The notes: a model not told the origin generated them from the letters alone. DNA of 64,000 nt from Candidatus Arcticimaribacter forsetii (GCF_910589745.1 NZ_OU342399.1:372001-436000), one strand, 5' to 3'. Positions 43,773 through 54,806 are shown, counted from the first letter of the stretch. Translations and numbers: made by a program.

Positions 43773-44792
43773 ATGAATGAAAATCTAGATCCCAGTAACG
43801 AGAATTTTACACCCGAGCAGGAAGATATAGACAGAGCGTTAAGACCTTTAAGTTTTGATGACTTTGCTGGTCAAGAAGCAACAATTGAAAATTTAAAAAT
43901 TTTCGTTGAAGCGGCTAATCAGCGAGAAGAGGCATTAGATCATACACTGTTTCATGGTCCTCCCGGATTAGGTAAAACAACATTAGCTTATATATTAGCG
44001 AACGAACTTCAGGCTGGTATTAAAATGACCTCTGGACCTGTTCTAGATAAACCAGGAGATTTGGCAGGTTTGTTAACAAACCTACAGCCAAGAGACATTC
44101 TTTTTATTGATGAGATTCACAGACTCAGCCCAATTGTAGAAGAGTATTTATATTCTGCTATGGAAGATTATAAAATTGATATAATGATTGAATCAGGTCC
44201 AAATGCAAGGACAGTTCAAATTAATTTAAATCCTTTTACACTTATAGGTGCTACAACAAGATCAGGTTTATTGACAGCTCCAATGCGCGCTCGATTTGGA
44301 ATCAGTAGTAGACTTCAATATTATAGTACCGAGTTGCTTTCAACAATACTGAATCGTTCTGCTCACATTCTTAAAGTGCCAATCGGAGAAAATGCAGCTA
44401 TAGAAATAGCTGGAAGAAGTAGAGGAACTCCTAGAATTGCAAATGGTCTGTTGAGAAGAGTTCGAGATTTCGCTCAAATAAAAGGTAATGGAACTATAGA
44501 TTTAGAAATAACACAGTTTGCATTAAAAGCTTTGCAAGTAGACGCTAATGGTTTGGACGAGATGGACAACAAAATATTAACGACGCTCATCGATAAGTTT
44601 AAAGGAGGTCCAGTCGGAATTACTACACTTGCTACGGCAGTTTCTGAAAATGGTGAAACCATAGAAGAAGTTTACGAACCTTTCTTAATACAACAAGGAT
44701 TTATTGTAAGAACTCCAAGAGGAAGAGAGGTGACTGCATTGGCTTATAAACATCTTGGCCGAATAAAAGATAACCAAGAAGGTTTGTTTTAA
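43773..44792 (+). CDS. ruvB: Holliday junction branch-migration ATPase RuvB
   Basis: A 339-residue RuvB. Walker A is GPPGLGKTT (62-70), Walker B DEIHRL, arginine-finger region [17 protein letters not shown], and a C-terminal winged helix with [17 protein letters not shown]. It forms hexamers that drive Holliday-junction migration in recombination repair. queG begins one base after its stop. Confidence 0.96.
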   Translation: MNENLDPSNENFTPEQEDIDRALRPLSFDDFAGQEATIENLKIFVEAANQREEALDHTLFHGPPGLGKTTLAYILANELQAGIKMTSGPVLDKPGDLAGLLTNLQPRDILFIDEIHRLSPIVEEYLYSAMEDYKIDIMIESGPNARTVQINLNPFTLIGATTRSGLLTAPMRARFGISSRLQYYSTELLSTILNRSAHILKVPIGENAAIEIAGRSRGTPRIANGLLRRVRDFAQIKGNGTIDLEITQFALKALQVDANGLDEMDNKILTTLIDKFKGGPVGITTLATAVSENGETIEEVYEPFLIQQGFIVRTPRGREVTALAYKHLGRIKDNQEGLF

Positions 44793-44793
44793 A

Positions 44794-45726
44794 ATGAATG
44801 GAGCTGCTTTTAAAAACGCACAATGGATTAAAAACCAAGCCAAAAAATTGGGGTTTCTTTCTTGCGGAATTTCAAAAGCAGGCTTTTTAGAGGAAGAAGC
44901 ACCTCGGTTGGAAAATTGGCTAAAGAATAACCACCATGGTGAAATGCATTATATGTCCAACCATTTTGACAAACGTTTGGATCCAACGTTACTTGTTCCG
45001 GGTGCAAAAAGTGTAGTTTCTTTAACTCTCAATTATTATAATCCTGAAAAGCAGGCAGATCCTAAAGCTCCTAAACTATCTCAATATGCTTACGGGAAGG
45101 ACTACCATATTGTCATTAAAGATAAGCTCAAACAGTTATTAGAGCTTATAAATCGTGAAATAGGAACAGTCGATGGAAGAGTCTTTGTTGATTCTGCTCC
45201 AGTCATGGACAAAGCTTGGGCAGCCAAATCAGGCTTGGGTTGGATTGGTAAAAACAGCAATTTGATTTCAAAACAAGTAGGTTCTTTTTTCTTCATTGCA
45301 GAACTAATAATCGATCTAGAATTAGAACCCGACACTCCAGTTACAGATCACTGTGGGAGTTGTACAGCGTGTATTGATGCATGTCCTACAGATGCAATAA
45401 CAAACCCTTATCAAGTGGACGGTAGTAAATGTATTTCTTATTTTACGATTGAGCTTAAAGAAGCACTTCCGACCGAATTTAAAGGTAAAATGGATGATTG
45501 GATGTTTGGTTGTGATGTCTGTCAGGATGTTTGTCCATGGAATAAATTCTCAAAACCTCACCAAGAACCCTTATTCAACCCGCATCCAGAGTTATTAAAT
45601 ATGAATTTAAAAGATTGGGAAGAATTAACAGAAGATACGTTTAAAGAAGTTTTCAAAGATAGCGCTGTTAAAAGGTCAAAGTTTAAAGGATTGACGCGAA
45701 ACATTAATTTTTTAAAAAAATCTTAA
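44794..45726 (+). CDS. queG: Epoxyqueuosine reductase
   Basis: A 310-residue enzyme of the last step of queuosine synthesis in tRNA. It has a cobalamin-binding N-terminal domain and a catalytic aspartate in FVDSAPV (D133). Two [4Fe-4S] clusters are coded by C187-C190-C193-C197 ([11 protein letters not shown]) and by C213 with C240-C243-C247 (CDVCQDVC). It forms a unit with ruvB and ends convergently with the lacI-type gene, overlapping by four bases. Confidence 0.95.
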   Translation: MNGAAFKNAQWIKNQAKKLGFLSCGISKAGFLEEEAPRLENWLKNNHHGEMHYMSNHFDKRLDPTLLVPGAKSVVSLTLNYYNPEKQADPKAPKLSQYAYGKDYHIVIKDKLKQLLELINREIGTVDGRVFVDSAPVMDKAWAAKSGLGWIGKNSNLISKQVGSFFFIAELIIDLELEPDTPVTDHCGSCTACIDACPTDAITNPYQVDGSKCISYFTIELKEALPTEFKGKMDDWMFGCDVCQDVCPWNKFSKPHQEPLFNPHPELLNMNLKDWEELTEDTFKEVFKDSAVKRSKFKGLTRNINFLKKS

Positions 45727-46742
45727 GTGGAATCTCTTTCAATAAGAGTGGTTTCAATTTCATACTTTTTAAATTCAACCTTTTTCTTTTTCTTTTTCAT
45801 TTCTCGTTCATTCATAAAAACTTGAAAAGCTTTTCTCCCCATTAATTCTCCAGGCTGATCAATAGTACTCAAAGATGGGGTAATAAGAGAAGATATCAGC
45901 CAATTACTAAATCCTATTACTGAAACCTCTTCAGGTATTTTTATGTTATTTTCTAATAAACAATTCATAGCACCCACAGCAGGAAGATCAGCTACAGCAA
46001 AAATAGCATCGATTTCTATTTTTTCATCTAAAATTGTTTGCATGTGGTTATATCCTTCGGTGTCATTTATATCATCACATATAAAGACTAAATCTTTGTC
46101 GTATTCTAGCCCGTAATCGTCAAGAGCCTTTCTGTAACCAAGGAACCTATCAATTGAATTTTGTGGTAATAAAGGGCCTCTAAAATGTGCGATCTTGGTT
46201 TTACCTTTCTTAATCAAGTGTTCTACAGCAGTATATGCAGCTTTTTGATCGTCAATTACAACGCTTGAACAAGCAGTAAGCTTTGAATATTTATCAAAAA
46301 TCACTAGACTTGTTTCTTTGTCGATTATATTCTGAATATGCCCAAGATCATGAGTTTTATCAGCTATTGAAAGAAAAATACCATCTACATTTTTATTAAT
46401 GAGTCTTTCAATTTGAATTTTCTCAAGCTCATAAGATTCATCCGAACAAAGTATGAATGTCATATATTCATGTTTCTCAGCTTCGGTTATAATACCTCTT
46501 AGAATACTACTGAAAAAGTAGTGGTTTAACCGTGGTATTACAATTCCAACTGTTTTAGATTCATGCGTTCTTAAGTAAGCAGCAAATGAATTTGGTTTAA
46601 AGTTTACTTTTTCAGCATATTCTTTAACGCGCTTCTTTGTTTTAGGACTAACATCAGGATAGTTTTGTAACGCTTTAGAAACTGTAGTTACTGAAATATC
46701 AAGAGCCTTGGCAATATCTTTTAAAGTTAAGTTTTTCATCAA
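45723..46742 (-). CDS. LacI-family transcriptional regulator
   Basis: A 339-residue regulator. The N-terminal helix-turn-helix reads [19 protein letters not shown] (4-22), followed by the hinge helix [12 protein letters not shown] and a periplasmic-binding-type sensor domain (about 60-335). It is divergent from the susC-like gene, with a perfect palindrome between them. It therefore most likely controls this uptake locus in response to a sugar-like ligand. Confidence 0.9.
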   Translation of the reverse strand: MMKNLTLKDIAKALDISVTTVSKALQNYPDVSPKTKKRVKEYAEKVNFKPNSFAAYLRTHESKTVGIVIPRLNHYFFSSILRGIITEAEKHEYMTFILCSDESYELEKIQIERLINKNVDGIFLSIADKTHDLGHIQNIIDKETSLVIFDKYSKLTACSSVVIDDQKAAYTAVEHLIKKGKTKIAHFRGPLLPQNSIDRFLGYRKALDDYGLEYDKDLVFICDDINDTEGYNHMQTILDEKIEIDAIFAVADLPAVGAMNCLLENNIKIPEEVSVIGFSNWLISSLITPSLSTIDQPGELMGRKAFQVFMNEREMKKKKKKVEFKKYEIETTLIERDST

Positions 46743-46782
46743 TTTGTAAAATATTGGCTAATATAAGAATCAAAATCGTAAT

Positions 46783-46798
46783 TCGAAAACGTTTTCGA
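46783..46798. promoter_or_regulatory. LacI-type operator palindrome
   Basis: TCGAAAACGTTTTCGA is a perfect 16-base palindrome with a central CG, the form expected of LacI-family operators. It lies 41 bases before the regulator's ATG and about 40 bases upstream of the -7 box of susC. Confidence 0.75.
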
Positions 46799-46839
46799 TG
46801 AGAACTGTTAATTTTTTTAACAATTATTTACTATATATA

Positions 46840-46847
46840 TAACTTTG
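46840..46847 (+). promoter_or_regulatory. -7 box of the susC gene
   Basis: TAACTTTG matches TAnnTTTG and predicts a leader of about 50 bases before the susC ATG. No good -33 TTG is seen, which would fit a regulated promoter. Confidence 0.5.
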
Positions 46848-46904
46848 AATTGTACTTTGGTTTCTGATACAAAAACAAATCAAAATTAACTTAAACTTTT
46901 AAGA

Positions 46905-49835
46905 ATGAAAAAAAATCAATTCAAAGCATTCCTTTCAGCCCTACTATTTTTTGTAGGAGTAGGAATGTATGCTCAATCCGTATCAGGTACGGTTACGAGT
47001 GAAGATGGTCCTCTACCTGGGGCAACCGTAGTTGTCAAGGGTACAGCTAATGGTACTACTACTGATTTTGATGGTAACTTCACTATAGCTGCTTCTGCAG
47101 ATGCTATACTTGAGGTTTCATTTGTCGGGTTTACTACGCAAGAAGTTGCTGTTGGTGGACAAGATCAAATCACAATTACTTTAGCTACAGACAATGAACT
47201 AGAAGAAGTTGTTGTAACAGGGTATGGTTCTCAACGTCAAAAAGAAATTACTTCCGCAGTAGTTAAGGTTGACGCTGAAGACTTTAACAAAGGTAATATC
47301 AACGATGCGTCTCAACTTTTACAAGGTAAAGTTGCTGGTTTACAAGTATACAATAGAGGGGGTGACCCAAATGCTGCTGCTACTATCCGTTTAAGAGGTA
47401 TCTCTACGGTAGGAGCTAATGCACAACCTTTAGTTGTTATTGACGGTGTTATCGGAGCTTCTCTTGCGAATGTTGATCCTTCAGATATTGAAAGCATTAA
47501 CGTTCTTAAAGACGGATCTGCTGCAGCAATCTACGGTTCTCGTGGATCTTCTGGGGTAATTTTAGTTACTACTAAATCTGGTAAAGAAGGTAAAGTTCAA
47601 TTCAACTACAATGGTCAGTTAGGTGTAACTTCTGCTTTAAACACAGTTGATATCATGACAGCTCAAGAATTTGTTGCTGCAGGTGGTACAGATTTAGGAA
47701 GCGATACGGATTGGGTTGACGAAGTTACTCGTCAAGCTTTAACGACCATTCATAACTTCTCTGCTGCTGGTGGACATGGTGATACTTCTTACCGTATCTC
47801 TGCTAACTTTAGAGATGTAGAAGGAGTTTTAATCAGCTCTGACTTCCAACAGTTTAACACTCGTTTGAATTTTACTACAAAGGCATTAAACGACAAACTT
47901 ACAATCAACTTTAATTCTGCTTTAACTAAAAGAGAGCAAAATAATGGTTCTAGTGAGTCTATGAAATATGCTGTTTTGTATAACCCAACTGCACCAATTT
48001 ATGGTGTTGATTCTCCATACCAGTTTGCATCTGAGCAGTTTGGTGGATACTTTGAAACTTTGGGTTTATTTGATTCTTACAACCCAGTTTCTATTGCTAA
48101 TCAGCAAATTAATAAAGGTGATAAGACAGAAGTAAACTACAGTGTTAACTTAAACTACAAAGTTTCTGATGCTATTACAGTAAATGGTAACTTTGCAAAT
48201 CAGGTAAGTAAATACTCTAACAAGCTTTACAATCCAACTACTTTATTAAGAGGTGGTAACGCTACTTCTCCTTTAAGAAAAGGTTTAGCTGAATTCTACG
48301 ACCAAACTTATAGCTTCAAATTAGCTGAATTATATGGTAACTACAATGCAAACTTTGGAAACACTAAGTTGGTTTTAACTGCTGGATATTCTTTCCAACA
48401 GCAAAACTTTGAAGATCACTTTACTTCTTTAGGAGATTTTCCAGATAACTCTTTAGACTATATTAATGCTGTTGAGTATTCTCAAGATTTACTAAACGCT
48501 GGTTTAATTGGAGCAAACTCTAATAAAAGCCCTGACGATAGAATCATTGCATTCTTTGGACGTGCTAACGTAACTATTGATGACGCTATCTTCATTAATG
48601 CATCTATTCGTCGTGAAGGTTCTACTAAGTTAGGAGCTGATGAGCAATGGGGTATTTTCCCAGCGATTGGTGTGGGTGTTGACTTAAACAAATACTTAAA
48701 CACTGGAGCTGATAAGTTTAAAGTTCGTGTAGGTTACGGGGTAACAGGTGCATTACCTGGACCAAATGGTCTTTCACAACAAATCAGAAACTTTACTTAT
48801 GACGGAGGTCAAGGTGGTGGATCGTCTTCTCCAAGTCGTGATGCTAACCCAACTCTTAAGTGGGAAGAAAAAGCTGAAACTAACTTAGGTATTGAGTATA
48901 GAAAAGGTAAATGGGATGCAACTTTAGACTTGTATACTCGTGATATCTCTGACTTTATCTTAGAGCGTACTGTTGATGTAACTTTATACCCAACTGGTCG
49001 TCGTTTCGAAAATGCTGGTAAATTAAACACTAAAGGTGTTGAATTAGCTTTAAACTACGAAGTTAACGATATGTATACTACGGGTCTTGTTCTTTCTTCA
49101 TACTCTACAACTCTAGACGAATATGTTTTAGATGCTGAAATGAGAGCTAACTTAGGAGCACCTGGACAAAATGCTACAGCGGTTGTTCGAGTTAAGCAAG
49201 GAGAAGAAATTGGTCAAATCTGGGGTCCAGTATTTGAAGGCGTTTCTGGAGGAAATCCTGTATTTGCTGACATCAATGGTGATGGTCAAGTAATTGCTGC
49301 TCAAGATAAAGCTCTTGATGACAATGTGGATATGCAAGAATTAGGAAATGGTATTCCTGATCTAGAATTAGGTTGGACAAACCAAATTGCTTTTGGAGAT
49401 TGGACAATTAATGCATTCTTTAGAGGAGCATTTGGTCACAGTTTAGTAAATACGTTCCGTGCGTTTTACGAGCCAAGACTTTCAACTCAAGGTTCTTACA
49501 ACTTCGTTAACACTGAATTAGCTCAAGATGGTTTAACAACTGCTCGTTTTAGTTCATTATATGTTGAAAAAGCTGATTTCTTTAAATTAGACAACCTTAC
49601 AGTTACTCGTAACTTTGACATGAGCAACTCTGACGCTTTCGACTCTATTCAAGTATCATTAAACGCTCAAAACCCATTGGTTTTCACGAGCTATACGGGT
49701 CTTGATCCAGAGCCAGCTTTAATTGACATAGGTGAAGATGGGCGTGGAGCTGATGTATTATCACCAGGTTTAGATAGAAGAAATAGCTACTTCGCATCTA
49801 GATCATTCACATTAGGTGTAAACATTAAATTTTAA
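46905..49835 (+). CDS. SusC/RagA-family TonB-linked outer-membrane receptor
   Basis: A 976-residue receptor. A signal peptide (cut near MYAQS) is followed by the CarboxypepD-reg-like domain (about 25-100: VSGTVTSEDGPLPGATVVVKG), then the SusC-type plug (LEEVVVTGYGSQRQKEITSAV; DINDAS-like segment; SAAAIYGSRGSSGVILVTTKSG), and a large barrel ending FTLGVNIKF. Codon use is strongly biased toward a few codons, as in highly expressed genes. It is the TonB-driven channel of a SusCD importer, with the SusD lid encoded 20 bases downstream. The substrate is not determined; the LacI partner points to a sugar. Confidence 0.95.
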   Translation: MKKNQFKAFLSALLFFVGVGMYAQSVSGTVTSEDGPLPGATVVVKGTANGTTTDFDGNFTIAASADAILEVSFVGFTTQEVAVGGQDQITITLATDNELEEVVVTGYGSQRQKEITSAVVKVDAEDFNKGNINDASQLLQGKVAGLQVYNRGGDPNAAATIRLRGISTVGANAQPLVVIDGVIGASLANVDPSDIESINVLKDGSAAAIYGSRGSSGVILVTTKSGKEGKVQFNYNGQLGVTSALNTVDIMTAQEFVAAGGTDLGSDTDWVDEVTRQALTTIHNFSAAGGHGDTSYRISANFRDVEGVLISSDFQQFNTRLNFTTKALNDKLTINFNSALTKREQNNGSSESMKYAVLYNPTAPIYGVDSPYQFASEQFGGYFETLGLFDSYNPVSIANQQINKGDKTEVNYSVNLNYKVSDAITVNGNFANQVSKYSNKLYNPTTLLRGGNATSPLRKGLAEFYDQTYSFKLAELYGNYNANFGNTKLVLTAGYSFQQQNFEDHFTSLGDFPDNSLDYINAVEYSQDLLNAGLIGANSNKSPDDRIIAFFGRANVTIDDAIFINASIRREGSTKLGADEQWGIFPAIGVGVDLNKYLNTGADKFKVRVGYGVTGALPGPNGLSQQIRNFTYDGGQGGGSSSPSRDANPTLKWEEKAETNLGIEYRKGKWDATLDLYTRDISDFILERTVDVTLYPTGRRFENAGKLNTKGVELALNYEVNDMYTTGLVLSSYSTTLDEYVLDAEMRANLGAPGQNATAVVRVKQGEEIGQIWGPVFEGVSGGNPVFADINGDGQVIAAQDKALDDNVDMQELGNGIPDLELGWTNQIAFGDWTINAFFRGAFGHSLVNTFRAFYEPRLSTQGSYNFVNTELAQDGLTTARFSSLYVEKADFFKLDNLTVTRNFDMSNSDAFDSIQVSLNAQNPLVFTSYTGLDPEPALIDIGEDGRGADVLSPGLDRRNSYFASRSFTLGVNIKF

Positions 49836-49855
49836 TTAAAAAAAATATAAAAATT

Positions 49856-51466
49856 ATGAAAAGTTTTTTTAGAACAATGTTGCTTGCCACTAGCGCTTCA
49901 GCTGTACTATTTTCTTGTACAGACTTAGAGGAAGAGTTAGTTGGAGAGATCACAACAGCGGTATCAGTTAGCGCCCCTGCTAGTTCAGGAGGTGCAGGCG
50001 GAGGCGGAGATGCCCTTGCTGGAGCTTACGCTCAATTAAGAAATTCCGGAACTGCAAACCACTTCGGGTATTTCTCTTTAAATGGAATTGCTTCAGATGA
50101 AATGGCTATTGCCGCTAAAGGTGGTGACTGGTACGATGGAGGAGTTTTAATTGAGGTACACCAACATACATATACACCAACTAACGGTATGGTTGGAAGT
50201 GCATGGAATGGTCAGTACGGAGCAATTGGTAGTATTAATGATGCAATTGCTAATCTGGGGTTAGATAATGCTCAAACAGCTCAAATGAGAGCTTTAAGAG
50301 CTTATTTCTACTGGAGATTATTAGATATGTTTGGAAGTGTTAAGATTGTAACTGCTCCTGGTCAAACTGCATCGCAGTCTAACCCTCAGCAAGTATTCGA
50401 CTTTATTGAGTCTGAATTATTAGCTACATTAGGAATTACTGCAGTTACTTCCTCTATGGATTTATCTACTAGTCCATTAGGATTAGATAACAATACATAC
50501 AGAATTAACCGTTTTGCAGCAATGGGTATGCTTGCTAAGTTATATCTAAATTCTGAAGCTTACACTGGTGTTGCTAAGTTTCAAGAAGCTCACGATGCAG
50601 CGGATTATATCATTGCAAATGGTCCTTATAGATTATCTGATTCAAGTGTATCTGTGCCTAACCTAGGAAAGCGTCCTTCTGTTGATTCTGATCCAGATAA
50701 CTTAACTGGATATGCAGCAATATTTGCTCCTAATAACGAGGGTAATCCAGAGCACATTTTCTCTGTAAACTATGATGAAGCAACTGGTGGGGGTATGAAC
50801 TTTGCTAAAATGACACTTCACTATTCTTCTCAGTTTACTTGGAACTTCCAAGATCAACCATGGAATGGATATGCAGCTTTAGAGGATTTTTATAACTCTT
50901 ATGACGATAATGACTTACGTAAAGCAAATAACTTTATCGTTGGACCTCAGTTAGACTTTGGTGGTTCTGCAGTGTTAGATTATGCATCTGATGATGGTGA
51001 TCCTCCTTTAAACTACACTCCACGTATAAACGAATTACAGCCTAACTCATTAAGAGAAGCTGGTGCTCGTTTAGGTAAGTTTAGCTTCCAACAATTTGGA
51101 CGTCCTGATCAAAATAACGACTTCCCAATTGTACGTTTAGGTGATATCCACCTTATTCGTGCTGAAGCAGCTGCTCGTGCAAACAGTAACTGGAATCACC
51201 CTACTACTTTAGCAGATGTTAATGCAATTAGAGCTAGAGCTGGTGTTTCTGCAATGACTAATATTACTGCAGATGATTTCTTAGCAGAAAGAGGACGTGA
51301 AATGTTCCAAGAGACTTCAAGAAGAACAGACCTTATCCGTTTCGGAAAATGGACTAGCGCTTGGTGGGAGAAACCAGTTGAAGCTGATGATCACACTGCT
51401 TTATTCCCAATCCCGTTTGAGCAAATTCAAGCTGGTGATGGTTTATCTCAGAATCCTGGATACTAA
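49856..51466 (+). CDS. SusD/RagB-family substrate-binding lipoprotein
   Basis: A 536-residue lipoprotein with the lipobox LFSC (C21), followed by TDLEEE, an acidic surface-export-like sequence. A Gly/Ala-rich linker follows. The SusD fold shows ALAGAYAQLRNSG, MRALRAYFYWRLLDMFGSV and AARANSNWNHPTTLADVNAIRARAGV. The C-terminus FLAERGREMFQETSRRTDLIRFGKW is the SusD signature. It caps the SusC channel and captures substrate at the cell surface. A strong terminator follows it. Confidence 0.94.
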   Translation: MKSFFRTMLLATSASAVLFSCTDLEEELVGEITTAVSVSAPASSGGAGGGGDALAGAYAQLRNSGTANHFGYFSLNGIASDEMAIAAKGGDWYDGGVLIEVHQHTYTPTNGMVGSAWNGQYGAIGSINDAIANLGLDNAQTAQMRALRAYFYWRLLDMFGSVKIVTAPGQTASQSNPQQVFDFIESELLATLGITAVTSSMDLSTSPLGLDNNTYRINRFAAMGMLAKLYLNSEAYTGVAKFQEAHDAADYIIANGPYRLSDSSVSVPNLGKRPSVDSDPDNLTGYAAIFAPNNEGNPEHIFSVNYDEATGGGMNFAKMTLHYSSQFTWNFQDQPWNGYAALEDFYNSYDDNDLRKANNFIVGPQLDFGGSAVLDYASDDGDPPLNYTPRINELQPNSLREAGARLGKFSFQQFGRPDQNNDFPIVRLGDIHLIRAEAAARANSNWNHPTTLADVNAIRARAGVSAMTNITADDFLAERGREMFQETSRRTDLIRFGKWTSAWWEKPVEADDHTALFPIPFEQIQAGDGLSQNPGY

Positions 51467-51487
51467 TTATCACAGAATTATAATTTT

Positions 51488-51523
51488 AAAAGGGGTTATT
51501 TCGAAAGAAATAACCCCTTTTTT
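51488..51523 (+). terminator. Strong terminator between SusCD and the FG-GAP cluster
   Basis: A 14-bp stem (AAAGGGGTTATTTC with its inverse) closes on a GAAA tetraloop and is followed by T. It partly separates susCD from the downstream lipoprotein genes, which would then be transcribed by read-through or from a weak local promoter. Confidence 0.92.
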
Positions 51524-51551
51524 ATTATCTTATTTTCGCTATCTTTTCACA

Positions 51552-54500
51552 ATGAAAAACATTTTTTTCCTTTTAACTTTTTTACTTTTATTGGTCCATT
51601 GTACTGAAGATTCTACCTCAAAATTTGAACTCAAAGACGGTGAGATAGGAATGGATTTCTTAAACGAACTCGTCTACACAGAAGAGTTCAATCCATACAC
51701 CTATAGGAACTTTTATAATGGTGCCGGAGTTGCAATAGGTGATATTAATAACGATGGTTTAGTAGATGTTTATTTTACAGGAAATATAGTAGACAACAAG
51801 CTTTTTTTGAATAAAGGGAATTGGAAATTTGAGGAAATTTCTAGTTCTGCAGGAGTTGCCTGTTCTGACATATGGTCAACGGGAGCTACTTTTGCTGATG
51901 TGAATGGGGATGGATTTTTGGATCTTTATGTATGCAAATCTGGAAAGCCAGGCGGAGACAACAGAAATAATGAACTATTTATTAATAATGGAGATCTGAC
52001 ATTTACAGAACGCTCTAAAGAATTTGGATTGGATGTTGTTGGACTATCTGTTCAAGCTGCTTTTTTTGATTTTGATAAAGACGGTGATTTAGATTGTTAT
52101 GTTTTAAATAATTCGATTAGAAGTGTCGGTGGATACGACCTTATTGAAGGTCAACGTGATGTTGTAGATACTAATAATAACGGGAATAAATTTTTTGAAA
52201 ACAGAGACAATAAATTTTATGACGTAACAACAGCGGTAGGAATATATTCAAGTGCTATTGGTTTTGGATTAGGAATTACCATATCGGATTTTAATAATGA
52301 CAGCTGGCCAGACCTATTTATTTCAAATGATTTCTTCGAAAAAGACTATTTGTATTTAAATACAACTACTGGGGGATTTGATGAAGTTTCTAATGATTAC
52401 TTTGAGTCTCTTTCTATGGGATCCATGGGTGCAGATGCTGCAGACTTAGACAACGATTTACTTCCTGATCTTTTAGTAACCGAAATGCTTCCTTCTACAT
52501 TAAAAAGAAAAAAAACCAAAGCTAAATATGACTCCTGGGATAAGTATGTTCTCACCCAGAAAAGAGGATACTCTCAACAGTTTCCTAGAAATGTGCTGCA
52601 GCGTAACATGGGTAAAAATGGATTTTTTGAAATTGGAAGAAAAAGTGGAGTCTCGGCTACAGAATGGAGTTGGGCTTCTACCATTTTTGATATGGATAAC
52701 GATGGTTTAAAAGATATTTTTATATCCAACGGAATTAATAAGGACTTGCTGGATCGTGACTATTTAGCCTATATGGCAAACGAAGAACAGGTTCGTTTAT
52801 TAATGCAAAAAAAAGAAGGAGTAATAAAAAAACTCATTGACATAATGCCTTCCAAAGCAGTACCTAACTTTGCTTACCAAAATAAAGGGAGCTTTAACTT
52901 TGATGAAAAAACAAAGGAATGGGGATTAGAAACACCAAGTTTTTCTAATGGAAATGCCTATGCTGATCTAGATAACGATGGAGACTTAGATCTTTTAGTT
53001 AACAACGTTAACATGCCTTCTTTTATTTATGAAAACAAAACAGATACCCTTAATTTCCGAAGCATAACTTTTGAGTTTGATGGGAATGGAAAAAATAAAT
53101 TTGGAGTGGGTGCTAAAGTTATCCTCTTTTATGATAACAATACAGCACTGATGGAGCAATTTCCTTCTAGAGGTTTTCAGTCATCGGTAAGTAATCGGGT
53201 TCATTTCGGTGTTGGATCAACTCAAACAATAGATAGTGTTCAGGTTATTTGGCCTAATAATTCAATTCAAACTCGTTATGGTTTAGAGACCAATAAAATA
53301 TATACCTTAAGAGAATCAGAAGCAAATTCTATTGTCAGTAAAGACGATAAAATTGAAGTCATTCTGAATGAAGATGAAGGTCTAATTAAGTATCAACACA
53401 AAGAAAATAACTTTGTAGAATTTAACAGAGAGCGTTTGCTTACTGAAATGCATCATAACGAAGGGCCATCAGTTTCGGTAGGAGATGTAAACCAAGATGG
53501 TCATGATGACCTATTCATAGGCGGGGGAAAAAATCAATCTGGGAGTTTATTTATTTCAAATTCGAAAGGGAAATACGATGAAGTAAAAACCCCTTTTGAA
53601 GAAAATAAGAATTCCGAAGATGTAGTTTCATTATTTCTTGATGGGGATCAAGATGGGGATTTAGATCTATTTGTAGGTTCTGGAGGAAAAGTTTTTTCTA
53701 AATTCTCTTCTCTACTCGACGATCGTTATTATGTAAATGACGGCACAGGAAATTTCTCTAGGGTTAGAAATGCGTTTAATTTTCCAAAACATATCTCAAC
53801 AGGCGCAATAACCGCAGAAGATTTTAACGGTGACGGAAAAGTAGACCTTTTCATAGGCGAACGTTTTCAAACAGACACCTATGGACTTAGTGGTTCTGGG
53901 TACTTGATGATAAACAAGGGCAATAATAGATTTGAATATCAAGAACAAGATGCCTTTAAAGACCTTGGGATGATTACCGGGTCTCAATCTGTAGATCTTA
54001 ATAAAGACGGTGAAATGGATCTCATTTTGTCAGGAGAGTGGATGCCCATAACCATTCTTATTAATTATAAGGGTACTTTTAAAAACGAAACAGATTCTTA
54101 TGGACTAAGTTCAACATCTGGTTTGTGGAATACCATTTTAGTAGAAGATTTTAATGAAGATGGTAAGTTGGATGTTGTAGCAGGTAATTTAGGTCAAAAC
54201 ACATTCTATGAAATTGGATATCGAATGTACCTAAATGATTTTGATAAAAATGGTTCTAAAGAACAGATTTTATGTAGCCTTAAGGAAGGTAAATATTATC
54301 CGGTCATTGATAAAGATGAACTCATAACCCAGCTCCCTTATCTAAAAAAGCAGATGGTTTTTTATGAAGAGTATGCATCTAAAAGCATGGATCAGATTTT
54401 TGATAAAAACACCATAGATGAAAGTCAAATTTTAGATCTAGATGTTTTAAAAACATCACTTTTTTTAGGAACTGAAACCGGTTTTGAATCTATTGATTTA

Positions 54501-54806
54501 CCTCCTGAAATTCAATATTCATGTGTGTACGCATTAGCTTATATAAATGATGAAAATTCTACAAAAAAGTCGTTATATTTGGGCGGCAATCAATATCTAG
54601 TGAAACCGCAATTTGGAAGATATGACGCTTCTAAAGGGTGGGAATTAGATTTTAATATTAAAGATAAAAATTTGTTATTTGATGCGCCGCATCCGTTAGG
54701 TGTAAAAGGACAAATTAGAGCAATTGAGCCATTAAATTTTAAGCAAGAAAAATATATAATAATTACGATTAATGATAATGAAATTCAGTTTAAGAAAATT
54801 CTTTAG
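51552..54806 (+). CDS. FG-GAP/VCBS repeat lipoprotein with ASPIC/UnbV domain (copy 1)
   Basis: A 1084-residue lipoprotein from MKNIFFLLTF, with lipobox LLVHC (C17) followed by TEDSTS. The frame is open upstream to 51297 inside the susD gene, but the lipoprotein signal fixes the start at 51552. At least ten FG-GAP blades carry calcium loops of the form D-[IV]-N-N-D-G-[LF]-x-D (for example DINNDGLVDVYF and DLDNDGDLDLL). An ASPIC/UnbV domain (about 520-595) contains SRGFQSSVSNRVHFGVG. A beta-propeller on the outer surface that binds ligand with calcium is the family expectation. It is the first of three paralogs in the cluster. Confidence 0.88.
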   Translation: MKNIFFLLTFLLLLVHCTEDSTSKFELKDGEIGMDFLNELVYTEEFNPYTYRNFYNGAGVAIGDINNDGLVDVYFTGNIVDNKLFLNKGNWKFEEISSSAGVACSDIWSTGATFADVNGDGFLDLYVCKSGKPGGDNRNNELFINNGDLTFTERSKEFGLDVVGLSVQAAFFDFDKDGDLDCYVLNNSIRSVGGYDLIEGQRDVVDTNNNGNKFFENRDNKFYDVTTAVGIYSSAIGFGLGITISDFNNDSWPDLFISNDFFEKDYLYLNTTTGGFDEVSNDYFESLSMGSMGADAADLDNDLLPDLLVTEMLPSTLKRKKTKAKYDSWDKYVLTQKRGYSQQFPRNVLQRNMGKNGFFEIGRKSGVSATEWSWASTIFDMDNDGLKDIFISNGINKDLLDRDYLAYMANEEQVRLLMQKKEGVIKKLIDIMPSKAVPNFAYQNKGSFNFDEKTKEWGLETPSFSNGNAYADLDNDGDLDLLVNNVNMPSFIYENKTDTLNFRSITFEFDGNGKNKFGVGAKVILFYDNNTALMEQFPSRGFQSSVSNRVHFGVGSTQTIDSVQVIWPNNSIQTRYGLETNKIYTLRESEANSIVSKDDKIEVILNEDEGLIKYQHKENNFVEFNRERLLTEMHHNEGPSVSVGDVNQDGHDDLFIGGGKNQSGSLFISNSKGKYDEVKTPFEENKNSEDVVSLFLDGDQDGDLDLFVGSGGKVFSKFSSLLDDRYYVNDGTGNFSRVRNAFNFPKHISTGAITAEDFNGDGKVDLFIGERFQTDTYGLSGSGYLMINKGNNRFEYQEQDAFKDLGMITGSQSVDLNKDGEMDLILSGEWMPITILINYKGTFKNETDSYGLSSTSGLWNTILVEDFNEDGKLDVVAGNLGQNTFYEIGYRMYLNDFDKNGSKEQILCSLKEGKYYPVIDKDELITQLPYLKKQMVFYEEYASKSMDQIFDKNTIDESQILDLDVLKTSLFLGTETGFESIDLPPEIQYSCVYALAYINDENSTKKSLYLGGNQYLVKPQFGRYDASKGWELDFNIKDKNLLFDAPHPLGVKGQIRAIEPLNFKQEKYIIITINDNEIQFKKIL

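Noticed and set aside
51297-51551. 85-codon extension of the first FG-GAP gene into susD
   Set aside because: The lipoprotein signal peptide begins at 51552, and the extension overlaps susD and a strong terminator.
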